In this document: positions 24,360 to 36,850 of the stretch, one piece after another
How the letters are laid out: each line of letters starts with the position of its first letter
How positions within the stretch are numbered: position 1 is the first letter of the stretch
Origin: Pseudisothecium myosuroides
Taxonomy: Eukaryota; Streptophyta; Bryopsida; Hypnales; Lembophyllaceae
DNA length: 64,000 nt
NCBI GenBank assembly: GCA_951799445.1
Contig: OX637295.1
Coordinates: 22,816,001 to 22,880,000, forward strand
Direction: 5' to 3'
The notes under the pieces: generated by a model
Told to the model about the DNA's origin: nothing
What the model saw: the letters and a program-made list of their open reading frames with translations, nothing else
Database searches by the model: none
Made by a program: the position numbers and the translations under genes

Positions 24360-26390
24360 TATATGATATTATGATGAAATTTTATTATAATAATATAAAA
24401 AAGATGACATTATTTTAGTAACTTCAAGATAACGCTTTTGTATTGGGGCTCCAACCAAAGAGAAAAACCACCTAAAAACCTTATAAGCTTGTACTAGTTT
24501 TTTTAATTTATAAAATTATATTATTGTAGAGTTTAGTTTTTGTTTTCACTTTAGATTTTAGTATGTTGAACTAAAGAATTTTTTCTCAGTCTCAAGATGA
24601 TGAATCTTAACCGTAGTTTCAATTTGATTTTTTTTATCGCAATTGTTGGCTCAATTTTTATTGTTGCTGGGTCTTATACTGTTTCATGAGCGTTTATAAA
24701 AAAAACTAGAATTTTTTGAACGCCAAAGTAACCTTGCGTTGAGCAATGATAGCATAGAAATCTTCTTATGATGCTCAAACATTTGTAATTTTTTTGCCAG
24801 TTGGACATGTTGAGCCTGCCAACTGAAAAATGACATTTCAAGGATGTTTTGAAGGTTTAAACGACAATCATTATTATTGCATAAACATGCCTATCAAAGG
24901 GAGTTGTAGCCATTAACATTAATTAAAAAGACTAGTCAGTCCTTTAACTAAATTCGGATTGTGTTGATTACGTTGTAATTACTATTAAATGCATTTTCAA
25001 ATTCTTGTAGATGAAGTGATTTTTTTTTTAATTTTAATTTTTTACTTCTCTTAAATATATATGTTTGATATTAGTTGTTTATTTTATATTTGGAGTAATT
25101 TTCTAATTTTATTTTATGTGTATGAAGTTGTTGAAGGAAAAAATGAAGATAGTTTGTTTTCAAATCTAATTTTAGGTGATTTAGCTTCAAGTTATAGATA
25201 AGAAATTAGTTGTATGACCAATAATGATAACCAATAGGTATTAGGCTAGCCATGTAATTAAGGAATGGGTTGAAGTTCACTTGAATTATATGATGAAGAG
25301 TGCAGATAGATGGAGGATAAGAAAGAGAATCGTCTATTTTCTTCTGATAGTTTTAGAGTTGAACCAAATGTTTGATGAGAAAAATCTTATAGTATATGAA
25401 AAAATTTGCAATAAAAATATAAAATAATGTATATCATGGTATTTGGTTTCTAAAGTGTTTTCACTTACTTGATTTAGAGTTAGCAATCAACATTTGTACT
25501 AATATGAATAGAGGAAGATTTATTGCCTCCTATATGAATGAGCAAAGACTTTGACTGGTTACAGAAGACTGACATATCTTTTGTTTGTAATGAAATTTTA
25601 ATGAAATATGGATTTATTTATTTATTTTTTCATAAAATTATTAATCATCCTATTTTGAGTTTTTAAAAGTGAGTTGTAAGTGTTGAAATGAAGAAAGATT
25701 TTCTGCCCTCAATTCTAAGGACCGAACTTTGGGTCGACATAGAAAATCGAGAGAGCGTTAGAATGATTTGAGATTTGGAAGAAGAGTAAAAGATTATGTT
25801 AAGTTTTTGAAAAACTCTTCTTCATCTAATTTAGACTTTTGAAGCTATAGTGACATTAAATCAAAGTTCAGCTAAAGAATTGAGGTTAAATGAGATATTG
25901 AAGATTTGTGTATTGTGGCTTGTAGTTTTTTTTTTAATAAATTTTTATTATTGCGGGTGGTGTGGATTATAGCATTACTTAGCTTAATATTATATTGTGA
26001 CGATAAAGTAGAGTTTTTTATTGACATGGTCAAGACTTGCTCTGTTTTAACAATGAAAGTGGGTTGATGACGAGCAGAGTTTGAGTTTGAAAGTTTAAAA
26101 GGTATATTCAGTAACAATATTTTGTATTATACCGTTAATTTTATCCGTCTTATACTGGTGATTATTTATTCCTACCTTAACTTAAGAGCCAACCTAGAGT
26201 CCAAACATGATAGGTGAATGAAGAGCAATTCCACGACAATGTTGAAGATTTTATAATTGAGATTCAAGAATTATACATGTTAACGTCTTCTTTTGTTTCT
26301 GAGCCATTTTTGGTTGTAGCCAGGATCCCCGTGATTTTCAGAGGTAAACTTTTTTCTATCCGACAACGGTGAATTGAACAAAGAATTTAT
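24360..26390 (+). repeat. Tandem repeat R, copy 2
   Basis: Directly follows copy 1 in the same orientation and is not interrupted by an LTR. The stretch matching the LTR-3 insertion site lies near 25170-25230 (GATAACCAATAGG, compared with GATAGCCAATGAG just after LTR-3). Confidence 0.55.
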
Positions 26391-29300
26391 AGAGAATGTT
26401 GATGAGATATGGATAATGATAGAATCTTGGAATTTAGAGGAGTTGTTGGTGCAAAATATACAAACTGTGGTGCTAGGTGGAGTTGGAATTATGATGGTTT
26501 GAATATCAGGGGATCATAGTGTTGTGATTTCTTGATATTTAAAAAAAAATTGTAAATATTCATTTCAAAGTTGTTCAAAGAATGTAGTAGGTTTGAACTA
26601 TCGAATTGTTGCAAAGGGGTTCATAACAGAAACAATTTGGATTGTATATTTGAATGAGCGAAGAGCCATTCAACCATATTTCTTTGGCAAAGAAAAAGAA
26701 TCTATGTAAGTCATTGTGCATTGTATAATGATTCTACTCAAGTACTTTTAACTATAGATATCTTGAATAATTGAAATAAGATTTTTTTATTTTAAATACA
26801 ACAAATTTGTGTTAGCTAGCCGATTCATTTGACATTTCAAAAATCATAGATGTATAGTTGTTACGTTGATAAGCCTACAAGTTGTATTGTATTTAAACTA
26901 AAGGTTGGCAAAATCAAGTGCTAGAAGATGGTAGAACATTGTAAATATTGAAGAATCTTGGAAAGAGATTTTTTACAAAGATGACAGTGGCCATTGTGGA
27001 AGATATGAATAGGCAGAGAGATGAAAGAAGAATAAACTTTTCACAAAAGACCATTATTCATATTTGCCTAGCATACAATATTCTTGATGGATGGCATGTT
27101 AAACAATTGACTTCGAAGTTTCAAATAATCATTGCAAAGTATCCTAATCATTTTTGAGGAGTGTATGTTCTTATCTTTCTTTGATGGCCTATTTTTTTAT
27201 AGGTTGATTGTTCCTCTCTTTCATAATAGTCTTATCTTTATAGAATATACTACATTAGTTTTCTACAAATAGCCTCCAGGTTTTGAATTTCATAAGTGTT
27301 TGAATTTCATCAATTTAACTACTCAGTATTTTAGTGTTTATATGATTTGGTGAAATAGAAATAGATTGTTTCCTTTGCATTAAAAGTCTATGTTGTTGTT
27401 GGTTTAGTTCAAAATCTTCAATAATTAAGTTGGAGATGTACATTTTAAACTTGTGGTTTGAATGTGCAAATTGATGTCTAATCACATTAATGTGATTGTG
27501 ATTATAATTATTGAAGAAGTTGATCTATTATATATTGTCTATTATGATATTTTGAATGTTGTTGTACACTATTGTTATTTGGTAAGGTTTTTTTTATTGT
27601 TTATGGTGATGTTATTAGATTTTTTATCACTTGAGGTGCAGTCAAACATGTGTAGTGTTTATATCTTCTAAAAAATAACAATTTGTTGTTGTGTGGCAAA
27701 GCAATGAAAACATAATTAGCTCACAATATGAAATTGTATTGTTTTACATCTTATACTAATTGTATTTGTGCCAAAATTAGTGATAATTAATTCAAATTAG
27801 TGTTTGCTAATTTTATTATTAAAAAATATTTAGTAAAATAATTATTGATGAAAATTACGATAGTAACTATAAATATTTATATAATGTAGAATGTCGAGAA
27901 ATTAGTGAGTCCGGACAACCTAATTTCAATATTTTGTGTAGTAGAAAAAGATAATTTGAATCAAAATCAAAGGATTTTTAGATAAAAAGTGTATAAAATT
28001 TAAGATGTAAAATGTAAGTGAACCATGTATAAGTTGTAAGTAGTGCATGAGGGTGTAAGAGTTAGGTGAGATGTAAAAGGTAGGCGAGAGATGTGTGAAA
28101 GTGCAAAAAAGTGTGAGAAAATGTATGAAATATAAGATGTAAGGGGGTGGAATTTAATACCAAAGTCATGATGTAAAAGTTAGAGTGAAAGTTGAAGGAG
28201 CTTGTGGAGGCAAAAGATTGGAGCTTGCAAGCTATAATGAAAGCCAATAAGAACAACAAGACACTATTTAATAATACATTGTCAATCCACCTCTATTTCT
28301 AATACATCCTATAATTCTCATCTTCTAATTTTCTAATTTTTCAAGATATTTTTTTAGTTGTACATGTGATAATAAAAAAAGAGTCACTCTCTTCCCTACC
28401 TTGTTTTTTCTTATATGTAGTTTTTGAAGTGACTTTTCAAAAACTTTGAAAATTTTGAAGGTATATTCCTCTTATTTTTAACTTTTCAAAAAGTTAGAGC
28501 ATGTCCAATTTGAACTTTGTGTGTAGAACATGTACTTAGTTGGATGAAGAAGAATTAACTATCTAAAGATAGTAAGAATTCCAACTTTTGACACTTATAA
28601 CTTTGTGTGAAAAATTTATTATTATTGATTTTTTTTGGAAATTTTTTAATTTTTTTACAATAGTTTTAACAAGTTGAATTTCATTTTTTTTGGAGTTCTA
28701 TGGAAAAGTTACAACTTGTTGAGTAAGTAGGGGTTTAAATATATTATTGTTGAATTGCATTGTAAATTGTTTTACTTTTGAGTCTCGGTTCACTTGCTAT
28801 AACTTTTTTTTATATTAAACAATAGTATAAAACTTCTTATAGCTTGTAGCATTAAGAAGCTAAAGAACTTCAAATTTGAAGCTTGTACAAGATTATAGTG
28901 GCCATCTAAACGCTAAGAGGTCTTTTGCCTCTATTTGCATCTATAATAAGTTTTTTTTTCCTATCTCTACTTTCTACTATGTTAATTGGGGACATTTTTT
29001 GTTTGTCTTTCCTCACTTAAAACAACAAAAATATGTATTTTTTTTCATTTATTATTTAAATGAATGGTTGATTTGGCTTGAAAGGCAACAAATGCAAGAG
29101 TCATCAATTTTAGTAGACACATTTTTTCTCTCTAGTTTCTCAACTTGAATCCTCTCATCTTATTTTTATGACATGAGACAAAGTACCTTTATTAGGTCTT
29201 GTTAATCTAATATCATAGTCCAAAGCAAAAGAGGGGATTTTTGGTTGACAAGCTAGTGTTGTCAAAAAAAACAAATTTCTCTTGTGAATGGATTGTTAGT

Positions 29301-29454
29301 TTTTAAAATGTAGTTCAATTTGTTAAACAACAATGTAGCTTGTCGATAAAACAACAATGCAGAATCAATCATTGGCTTTTTGAAATTGAATGATAGAAGC
29401 AAAACAATAGATTTAGACTCTTAAATGGAATACTCAGTTTGAAAAATAGAGAAA
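26391..29454. other. Gene-free AT-rich stretch
   Basis: No recognisable gene, RNA or mobile-element end. The longest open stretches (26948-27157, 27462-27671, 28876-29148) are hydrophobic or low-complexity and match nothing I know. Confidence 0.4.
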
Positions 29455-29699
29455 GCCGAAAAACCCGGGGAGATTACTCCTTGTAATTTAAGGCATACAC
29501 TTGAGTTAAGAGGGTATTTGATGTGGGGCTATTTACCTTAATTATTGTATTTAAGATGACAATATTTTTACATAAAAAGCTACAAGGGGCATATATCTAA
29601 TACCCTATAGTTTTTGTAAATTCATTCATAAAGTATTTTAAGTGGGGCTATTTTATATATAAAATTTAAGTGTTCAATAGACCAAGTGGTTGTTTTTAA

Positions 29700-30625
29700 C
29701 TCCTAAAGATCAATTGTCTATTGAATGAATAATTAAAAATCCAGGTAGGATCCTATGAAGTCAATTTTGGTCGGTTGTTCACAAAATTTTGATACAAGGT
29801 GTGAACATGCACTCTTTTAGTGAGAATATATATATTTTTTAAATTGTATACCTGAAACAAAAGTAATGTTGCCTTGAATTTTTTTGGCACCCCAAGCAGT
29901 TTGGACATCTTTTGGGCACCTTTTGCAAAAATGCTCATCAACTTTTGAAATTTGGCTTGTATGTAACTAATAAAATATGGGATATAATTATTAAAAAAAA
30001 ATTTAGTATTCAAACTTTATTAGCTATGTTGGAGTGGCTTCAAGAATGAACATTTTCTTCTACTTCAAGCCCTATTATGTTGCAAATTGTGAAGTCAAAG
30101 TTCTTGAAAATTTTCCACATACCGTATTCCAAATGTTTTATTGTCTCTAATTTCTTAATATTTGAATTTCCAATAAAAAATTTCTTCATTGCACAAGAAA
30201 TCATCAAAAAATGACTAGTGTGTTACAAATGCACTTAATTTCTTTACATTGCAAGTTGATTTAGAGTAAGCTAGACTCCAAATTTGCTTCTAAAATTTTT
30301 TATGGGTAAATCTAAGTATCTAACATTATATATAACATTATATATATATGAATTGCAAAAAAAATAATTTTTTTGTAGAGCAAAAATTTTGCTCTTGGAG
30401 GGGTCAAAATCTACTAGCCAAAATTTGCAAGAATTTAAAAAAAAATCTTACTTCAAATGTTATGATTTTTCAATCCACGTGGTCAAATGGGCTGAAATTT
30501 TTTTCACACATTGCTTTACTTATTTGATACACTTTTGTATGATTGAAATTCAAAAAAAATAATTAATTTTTAATTTTGGCCAATGCATAAAAAATGGGCA
30601 GTTTTGAACTTTTCCACTTCCAGGT
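29700..30625. mobile_element. Old TTAA element (type P3), second copy
   Basis: TTAA (29696-29699) then CTCCTAAAGATC, homologous throughout to 6135-7065. The right terminal repeat has been lost by a small deletion (CCACTTCCAGGTTTAACATT here, where copy 1 still has GTCTTTAAGGG). Confidence 0.65.
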
Positions 30626-30833
30626 TTAACATTTGGAATGCTTCAAAATCCCTATTAAAACTATTCCATTAAGTGTGACTGTTTAACTTAACATTTACTT
30701 ACCAAAGAATGAAGTTAAACAAACTATAAACTCTATTATCATGTTGTACAATTCTTAGTTCATTGAATCCATTAAGGAAATTAGGTAAACCTCCCTATTT
30801 GTACAATGTGACAATTTTTGCCACTTGTGGTTA

Positions 30834-32258
30834 GAGCATCTCCACCAATTCTCCACAAATCCGACGCGCTATTGTTGGTTTGGAGTGTGTTAGTCTGTCA
30901 AACACCCAAGCGGGACCGGCGTTGCTGGAAAGACCCACCAGTCACCCGCCATTTGAATACGACTTATCAGGTTTCTTCAATTCTTGCGCTTGTGGGAATT
31001 AACACCGGTCCGGTACTAGGCACCGGGCTGTTGTGAGGCCAAAAAGTCCTGATGAGCATAGGCCCTGTTCAGAAAATGGAGGTGCAAACTGGGAGCTCTT
31101 TTTGAGGCGTAAACTAGGAGCTTTTTTGTATTTGAATTCACTAGAAGAAAAACGTGTTGGCCCTCGCAGTTTTGCGTGGGCTGTTTTCTGATGAAAACCA
31201 CGTTTAGAACGCAGAAAAATGTGTTAAAACGTGTTTTAACACATTTTTCTACATTCTAAACGTGGTTTTCAAGAGAAAACAGCCCACGCAAAACTGCGAG
31301 GGCCAACACATTTTTCTTCTAGTGATTGAGATCAAAAATAAAAACTAAAAAGTGTGTTGAGGTGGGCTGAGGTGGACCTCAACACACCTCAACACACTTT
31401 TACCTTTTTGTATTTGAATTGAGATCAAAATAAAAACTAAAAACTGGGTCGAGGTGGGTTGAGGTCCACCTCAATGCACCTCAACACACTTCATGTTTTA
31501 ACAGAATTCAAATCAAAAGTAATCAAAATAGTATTTTTTTTTCAAATATGAATTCCAATAAATATGAAACTTGAAACATCTAAATATAATGAATTCATAT
31601 TGGAAAAGAGTACTATTTTGGTTTAGGGATTTTAAATCCAAACAAACTCACTCTATTCTCATATTGTTTCTACTATCTTGGTCAATTGATGAGTCCTAAT
31701 TTCAATTTGAAAGTTTAAGTTGATTCTTGGTCAATTGATAAGTCCATGAAAAAACTAAAAAGAGTTTAAATCTCTTCTTGGTCCCAAAATGGGACCAAGA
31801 ACAAAAATTCAAATCTCTTCTTGGTCTCAAAATGGAACCAAGAACAAAAAAATCTTAAATTTAAATCTCTTCGTGGACAATTGATGAGTCCTAACTTTAA
31901 ATTGTAAGTTTAAATGTCTTCTTGGTGAATTGGTAAGGCCTCAACAAAAAATTTAAGTGTAAATCTCATTCCGGTCTCAAAATGGAAAAAACACTTACTG
32001 TGCCTCGCTCGATGGGCAGCTGTTCCTCCTGCCCGAACTGGCGAGAAGACTGGAATACGTGTTGTGACTTGGTCTTCTCATCAGTGCCGTGCTTGGAGTC
32101 AAACGTGCGAGGGGCAGGAGCTTCAAGTATGGTGACAAAAAATTTCAGTGACTTGTGTTAAAAACAATGATAGGCTGCAACTGGTGGGCCCTTGTTTTGC
32201 TTGAGGGCACGGGAAACCCTTTGAAGGGACCGTTTAGAGTGAATCGGTGGAGATGCCC
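30834..32258. mobile_element. PIF/Harbinger-like element (GAGCATCTCCACC ends)
   Basis: Left end GAGCATCTCCACCAATTC, right end in reverse complement GGGCATCTCCACCGATTC, flanked by TTA (30831-30833, 32259-32261). The paralogous site at 8211 has an uninterrupted TTAATGCC. Internal sequence is repetitive: CTTGGTCCCAAAATGGGACC-like units at 31730-31980, and GAGGTGGGCTGAGGTGGACC-like units at 31360-31480. A degenerate unit near 31407-31440 shows the pre-insertion sequence of the CACTA MITE. No transposase seen. Confidence 0.75.
31139..31324. mobile_element. Snap-back CACTA MITE, 186 bp
   Basis: Nearly perfect palindrome beginning CACTAGAAGAAAAACGTGTT and ending TTTTTCTTCTAGTG, flanked by ATT on both sides (31136-31138, 31325-31327). 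CACTA ends and a 3-bp TSD are diagnostic of the CACTA/EnSpm superfamily. A neighbouring tandem unit (TTTGAATTGAGATC at about 31413) gives the empty site. Transcribed, it would fold into a ~90-bp hairpin. Confidence 0.85.
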
Positions 32259-32262
32259 TTAA

Positions 32263-32644
32263 GGTAGAAACATCTAAAACCGTCCCTGTACCTTGCCCAT
32301 GTCCCTAGAGTGCCCTTAAAGCGTCCCTAGATCTTCATGAATGTGTCCTCTAAATGTTTGATTCTCATTAGTTGACGCATTTAAGAGACACATTATGAAT
32401 TCTGATTTGTTAAAAGCTGATTTTTGCAGGTTTCAGATTTGGGTGCACCTATAGGACAGATCCAGTGGTCTGGAGACCCGCAACTTTGAAAAATCATAGA
32501 AATTACATATCACATCCGAAAAATCTAATTTTTTTTTGAAAATTCATGATTTTCTCTCACTAACACCACAAAATATTAATTTCTTGAAATGGTGCCTACA
32601 AGCATGCTGAATTCCTTATTTTGACGGTTTTGGGTGCTTCCACC
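32263..32644. mobile_element. 382-bp TTAA-flanked element
   Basis: Starts GGTAGAAACATCTAAAACCG and ends with the reverse complement of GGTGGAAGCACCCAAAACCG. TTAA lies at 32259-32262 (shared with the neighbouring TTA site) and at 32645-32648. The empty site is TTAA 8211-8214 in the paralogous element. The ends differ from the CCCCTAAAGG group, so it may belong to another family that also duplicates TTAA or TTA. Confidence 0.65.
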
Positions 32645-33032
32645 TTAATGCTTTACATTTACACTTAATTTTTTTGATATATACACTACTAGTATTGTGG
32701 CACAATTTCACTCAACCACCCTTCATTGTAAATTTTCTTGACTATGTTCATTTTATCATCTGCATGAAATTATCAGTCCACATCTATACTCATCATACTA
32801 CGAAAAATTTACACAGCATCTATCTGCCAAGGCTAATTTATTAATAAAAATTCCTACAACAAGATGTTTTTATATACCCTAATTTACATATAATAGAGTA
32901 TGTAGAATTTTATAGACCCTATAATAGCCCTATATATTATTAAAAAAATTCTCTGCATTGAATTAAATGGACCCTGTCTTTTAACTCACGTAGTTTTCTA
33001 AAAAACTAATAGTGATCTCTCTGGGCCGAAAA

Positions 33033-33700
33033 CCAGAGAAATTTGGATTTTAAAGATCACTAGTGGATTTGTTTTAGTGTGCAGCTTTTATTGTAGGTCT
33101 GATCACAAATTTAGATTATAAATATTTGAATCTCTTACATCATTTAATTTTTTAATTGGATGACGATGCTTTCTTTTGCTGATCTTGACTCCCACTAGGA
33201 TACGTCCCAAAATCTTCTTGATACATTCCTTTTGTTTAGCAATGTTATTGTTGATTTGTTATTGTATTGCATATACTATCATCATTCAAATTTTGTAATG
33301 GAATTAGAAGTTGCTTAGAGCATTTTGAAACACTCTTGATTATGAAGCTATGGAAACTTTGAAAGATTATTGATTTACTATTGAGTTATCAATGAGCTTT
33401 GACCTTAGTTTGTAAGTTTATGATATTGAATGGCAAATACCTGTAGAATTGTTTAAATTCTAGAGCTTTTTACCACATTATAAGAGTTTTAAATTTTTTT
33501 TCCATTTTGTTAACGTCAAAGTAATAATGTCAAATTATGCCTCCTCTTAGATTTACTATACACATCTTTCATTTGAATAAGTTGTGTGCTTGCAATTCTC
33601 AGAGTGCAAGGCTAGTTTGCTTGTGCATTTTCTTAATTAATTTTTCGCTAATCCTTGTTATTTATTAGTATGTTTGATCTAATTTACCAATGTCACACTT
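33033..33700. other. Intergenic sequence left of the piggyBac element
   Basis: AT-rich and without recognised features. Composition jumps to GC-rich at the element boundary. Confidence 0.4.
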
Positions 33701-35433
33701 TTAACCCCTGAGCGCCCCAGAGGCCAAAATGTGGTCTGTCCAAATTTTTTTTTCAAGAAAATGTCACCAGATCCGCTGTGTACTGGGAAAAAAATTGTAC
33801 AGGGGACATGGGACGGTCGGGGGTAATACCGCGGAGTGGGGACCAACGTGTAGATCCGTTGGAGGTAGTAGTGGGAACCATCGCTGTCCATGAATGTACA
33901 GTGAAAATCCGCTTTTGGGGCAGTTCTGGGTTTGGGCGGCGACCGTCGCCACCGACAAAAGCCGGTTGCATACCGTTGGGCAGAGTTGGCGCGCGAGTTT
34001 GCAACCCACACAGCCATTTCCCGCCTCCGTCAGCGCGTGGGAGGGAAGGAGGGGTTTAGGGTTTGAGTGCATTTTGCGTACCCATTCTGTGCGTCCAAGA
34101 GCGGTTTTTGGTACCACTGTGAGGTACATGGATTGGGGAGAGCGAAATGTCCTCCATTGCAGGGAGTGGGGCAACTGCGTCGGCGCAGTCTGGAAATGCG
34201 CTCTTTGTTTCAAGCTTTCCCAACGGAGTGACCAGTCTTTGGTTGTTTTCACAGGTACATTCGCAGAACTCATTGACGGGAGTGCGCACGACCACGAAGT
34301 GCCGAGTGGGGTGTCCGACAGAACGGTGGGCCAACGGGAGAGGATTACAAGAGCGGTAGTGACTGGAAGCGATGGCGGAAACATCACTGGAACACAGGGG
34401 AGAGACACCCGCGGGGCTGTTGAATTCAAGGGCGGTGAGGGCAACAGACGACGAAGTGGCCGAAATTGAGTCGCTTCTAAAAGGTTGGGCAATCGCTAAT
34501 CACAATGCCACGCCGGATCAAGTGCGCAGGGTGAAATCCTGCTTGCGGGAGGAATTCCTGGTTGGTCTTGTGGAGCCTTGTGAGCTCCTAATTTGTCACT
34601 TGGGACTTATAGAATTATTTTTTTGGAAATTTGCAATTTAAAATTGATAAAAGCATAGAAAAACCCATAAAAAGAGTGTAGAACCAAAATAGGGTTGTGT
34701 CATACCCATTATAGTATTTGGTCTAGATTTGTATTTTTTACTTAGAATCCCCCAAACCTTGCCTAAAAATAGTATAGAAATAACGGAAAGGTTAGATTTG
34801 GAGGATTCGAGTCACACAGCCCCAAAAGGGCTAAATCCCACCATGAATGTGGCGATTCATGGCTAGGTCGGTCCGAGGGATCCACAGCGAGGCTACTAGG
34901 TCGGGTCCTAGAGTTAGATTTAGAATTCCCCATTAGATCGACGAATTCCCAAAATCCCGATTGTTAGCATGCAGGAGCCACTTACGCAAGACCGGGCCCG
35001 TGGAGGAATCTACAGCCCAAGGATGGTGTTCTAGGGTGAATCCCATGCCAGGAGTCCAACGGCGAAATCGGTTTGCCAAGATTCCTCCACCTGCAGAAGA
35101 TTCCCGCACCGTCGCTAATTCAAGGAGATGTCCAGTTTAAATCTCCATTGACCAATCGTGCCAGGTACGGAAACACACCCACACGTCTTTCATGCGACTC
35201 CCTGAGAGGTCACGTGAAAAATCTCGGCATCTTCCGACTTGCAGAAGAACCTTTTCCGGGTGGTCAACCCTCCTAACCTCCAACGGGAATTTCATGGAAA
35301 TTACCCAGGTTACAATAAAATCTCACTAAAAATTAGACTAGCTTGTTTTATGTTAATAATGCGCTCCGTGAAGTTTCACAACATTCCGATAGCGGCAAGT
35401 ACCCGAACCGGCGAGATTCCTCGGGAATTAACC

Positions 35434-35456
35434 ACGTGGCGGGGTCCCCGCCACGT
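35434..35456. promoter_or_regulatory. Perfect 23-base G-box palindrome in LTR-1 U3
   Basis: Two 11-base arms, ACGTGGCGGGG and CCCCGCCACGT, around one base. The left arm overlaps CACGTGGC, the G-box/ABRE core bound by plant bZIP and bHLH factors. It lies about 390 bp upstream of the TATA box. LTR-2 has the same palindrome; LTR-3 does not. Confidence 0.5.
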
Positions 35457-35846
35457 TGACTGGCATCCCGGGCCCATACGATGGCGAAACGAAGTCAACC
35501 AAAAGTCCTTCCCGACTCTCTCGCATCTACCGGAGACCCTAGGCTATTCACATTTCTCAAAATAGGAGACCCCCAAGATCTAGGATTTTATCACGATTTG
35601 ATTTTTAAACTAAATTAGCCTACGATGGGTTTTTGGCCTCGGTACGGGGGGTAAGAGTAGTCTAGGACTAAACACAGCGATCTAGATCCAACGGCGCAAT
35701 CCGTTTGGCGATTGGAGCTAATCTCCAAAAGTTAGGATGTTGGTCCAGCATAGATGGTAGAAGTAGAAATTTAGGATGTAGGATGAAAATCCCCGTTGAT
35801 AAGGTTACCTTAGAACTCTAGAGGGAGGGGTGAGCCCTTGGAAACC

Positions 35847-35853
35847 TATATAA
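35847..35853 (+). promoter_or_regulatory. TATA box of LTR-1
   Basis: TATATAA in CCTATATAAGGGCCCCATTTC, followed about 20 bases on by a CTCTCTCT pyrimidine stretch suited to a plant start site near 35880. The same box is at the same distance in the other LTRs. It puts U3 at about 1.3 kb and R plus U5 at about 3.5 kb. Confidence 0.65.
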
Positions 35854-36175
35854 GGGCCCCATTTCTCTCTCTAGAAGACCCCCAATTCTTGTTTTGGGTC
35901 CGTGGGTCCAAGTTATTTTGGATATTTTGGCGTTTCAAGCCAAAAACCTCTATGGTGTTTTTGGAGCACTTTTGGCTCCATTGTTGCTTATTTTCAAGCT
36001 TTGAAGGTCCTCGGGGGTCCTTCTACCTTGCTTTGTGTACTCTTTTGTGAAGTTTTGGTACCTTGTTGTAAGTGAAGAGCCTCTCTCTCTCTCTTGTACG
36101 TGTTGCGTTTTAACTTGTGAAGTTTAAGAGTCTTTTTTTTTATCTTGTACTAATCCTAAAGTCACCCCCCACCGT

Positions 36176-36555
36176 ACCTTGGCGATGCCGCTTTGGGGGG
36201 CCTTTAGCGTGTGAGCTTTGTGTTGCCACGTGGTCTAACTTGTGTGTTTTCTCTTTGTGTTTTTCCTTACACTCTCATCTAACCTTCTCCTTGTTGAGTG
36301 GACCCCCCCTCTGGGACGGCGAAGCTTTGAACTCACGTGTGGTTTTTTTCTTTAAAAGTTTAGCTTTTCCCTCTTCTAAAGTCTCTCTCATTGTGTGGAC
36401 CCCCCTCCGGGACGGCGAAGCTTTGAACTAGTGACAAAGTAGAAGTCTTAAAGCATGTGTTAAAAGTGTAGACGGCGGAGCTTTGAACCTCTGAGGTGTC
36501 AAAAAGTCCTAAAGTTGGTGTTAAAACCAATTTCACGGCGAAGCTTTGCACCTCC
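36176..36555 (+). repeat. Conserved block and AAGCTT-motif array of LTR-1
   Basis: TACCTTGGCGATGCC (36176-36190) is followed by four copies of GACGGCGAAGCTTTGAAC-like motif (about 36315, 36410, 36471, 36535). The first two lie in a 95-bp tandem repeat beginning GTGGACCCCCCT. Confidence 0.7.
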
Positions 36556-36850
36556 CCCCTTGTTTAGATCCAAAGTCTAGTTTCCAAGACCTTTGTGGAA
36601 ACCTCCAGAGTTTAGCTTCCAAGATATGTAGGTTCCTTTGCACTTAGTAGAGTTTAGTCATTTCCCAAAGTTTAAGAGAGTTTAGTGGTACCCCAAAGTT
36701 TTATTTAGTTAGTTGTATCCCAAAAATCTTAGTGGATCTAGTACCCCCCAAAGTTCTATTCCCCCCTAGGTTAGCAAGAATCTAGTCTTTTTATTTAGCC
36801 TTAGCCAAAATTCCAGTCTTTTAGCCTTAGTCAGAAATCGAGTTTCCAGA

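Larger units (their letters stand above)
29463..33024 (+). mobile_element. Non-autonomous hAT-like element, copy 2
   Basis: Same element as 5903-8590, flanked by its own exact 8-bp duplication GCCGAAAA (29455-29462, 33025-33032). It lacks the P2 MITE of copy 1 and instead carries three nested insertions: a PIF-like element (30834-32258) with a CACTA MITE within it, and a TTAA element (32263-32644). Removing these leaves about 1.75 kb, close to the 1.76 kb left in copy 1 after removing its P2 MITE. Confidence 0.75.

Noticed and set aside
33764..34492. A 242-codon open frame on the minus strand, and a 191-codon one at 33894-34469 on the plus strand
   Set aside because: Both lie in the GC-rich 5' region of the piggyBac element where stop codons are scarce on every strand. 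Neither shows a known motif, and both overlap the better-supported start of the transposase gene.
36060..36090. CTCTCTCT stretches in the LTRs as CRISPR-like or regulatory arrays
   Set aside because: Simple pyrimidine tracts of a plant 5' leader; no spacers.
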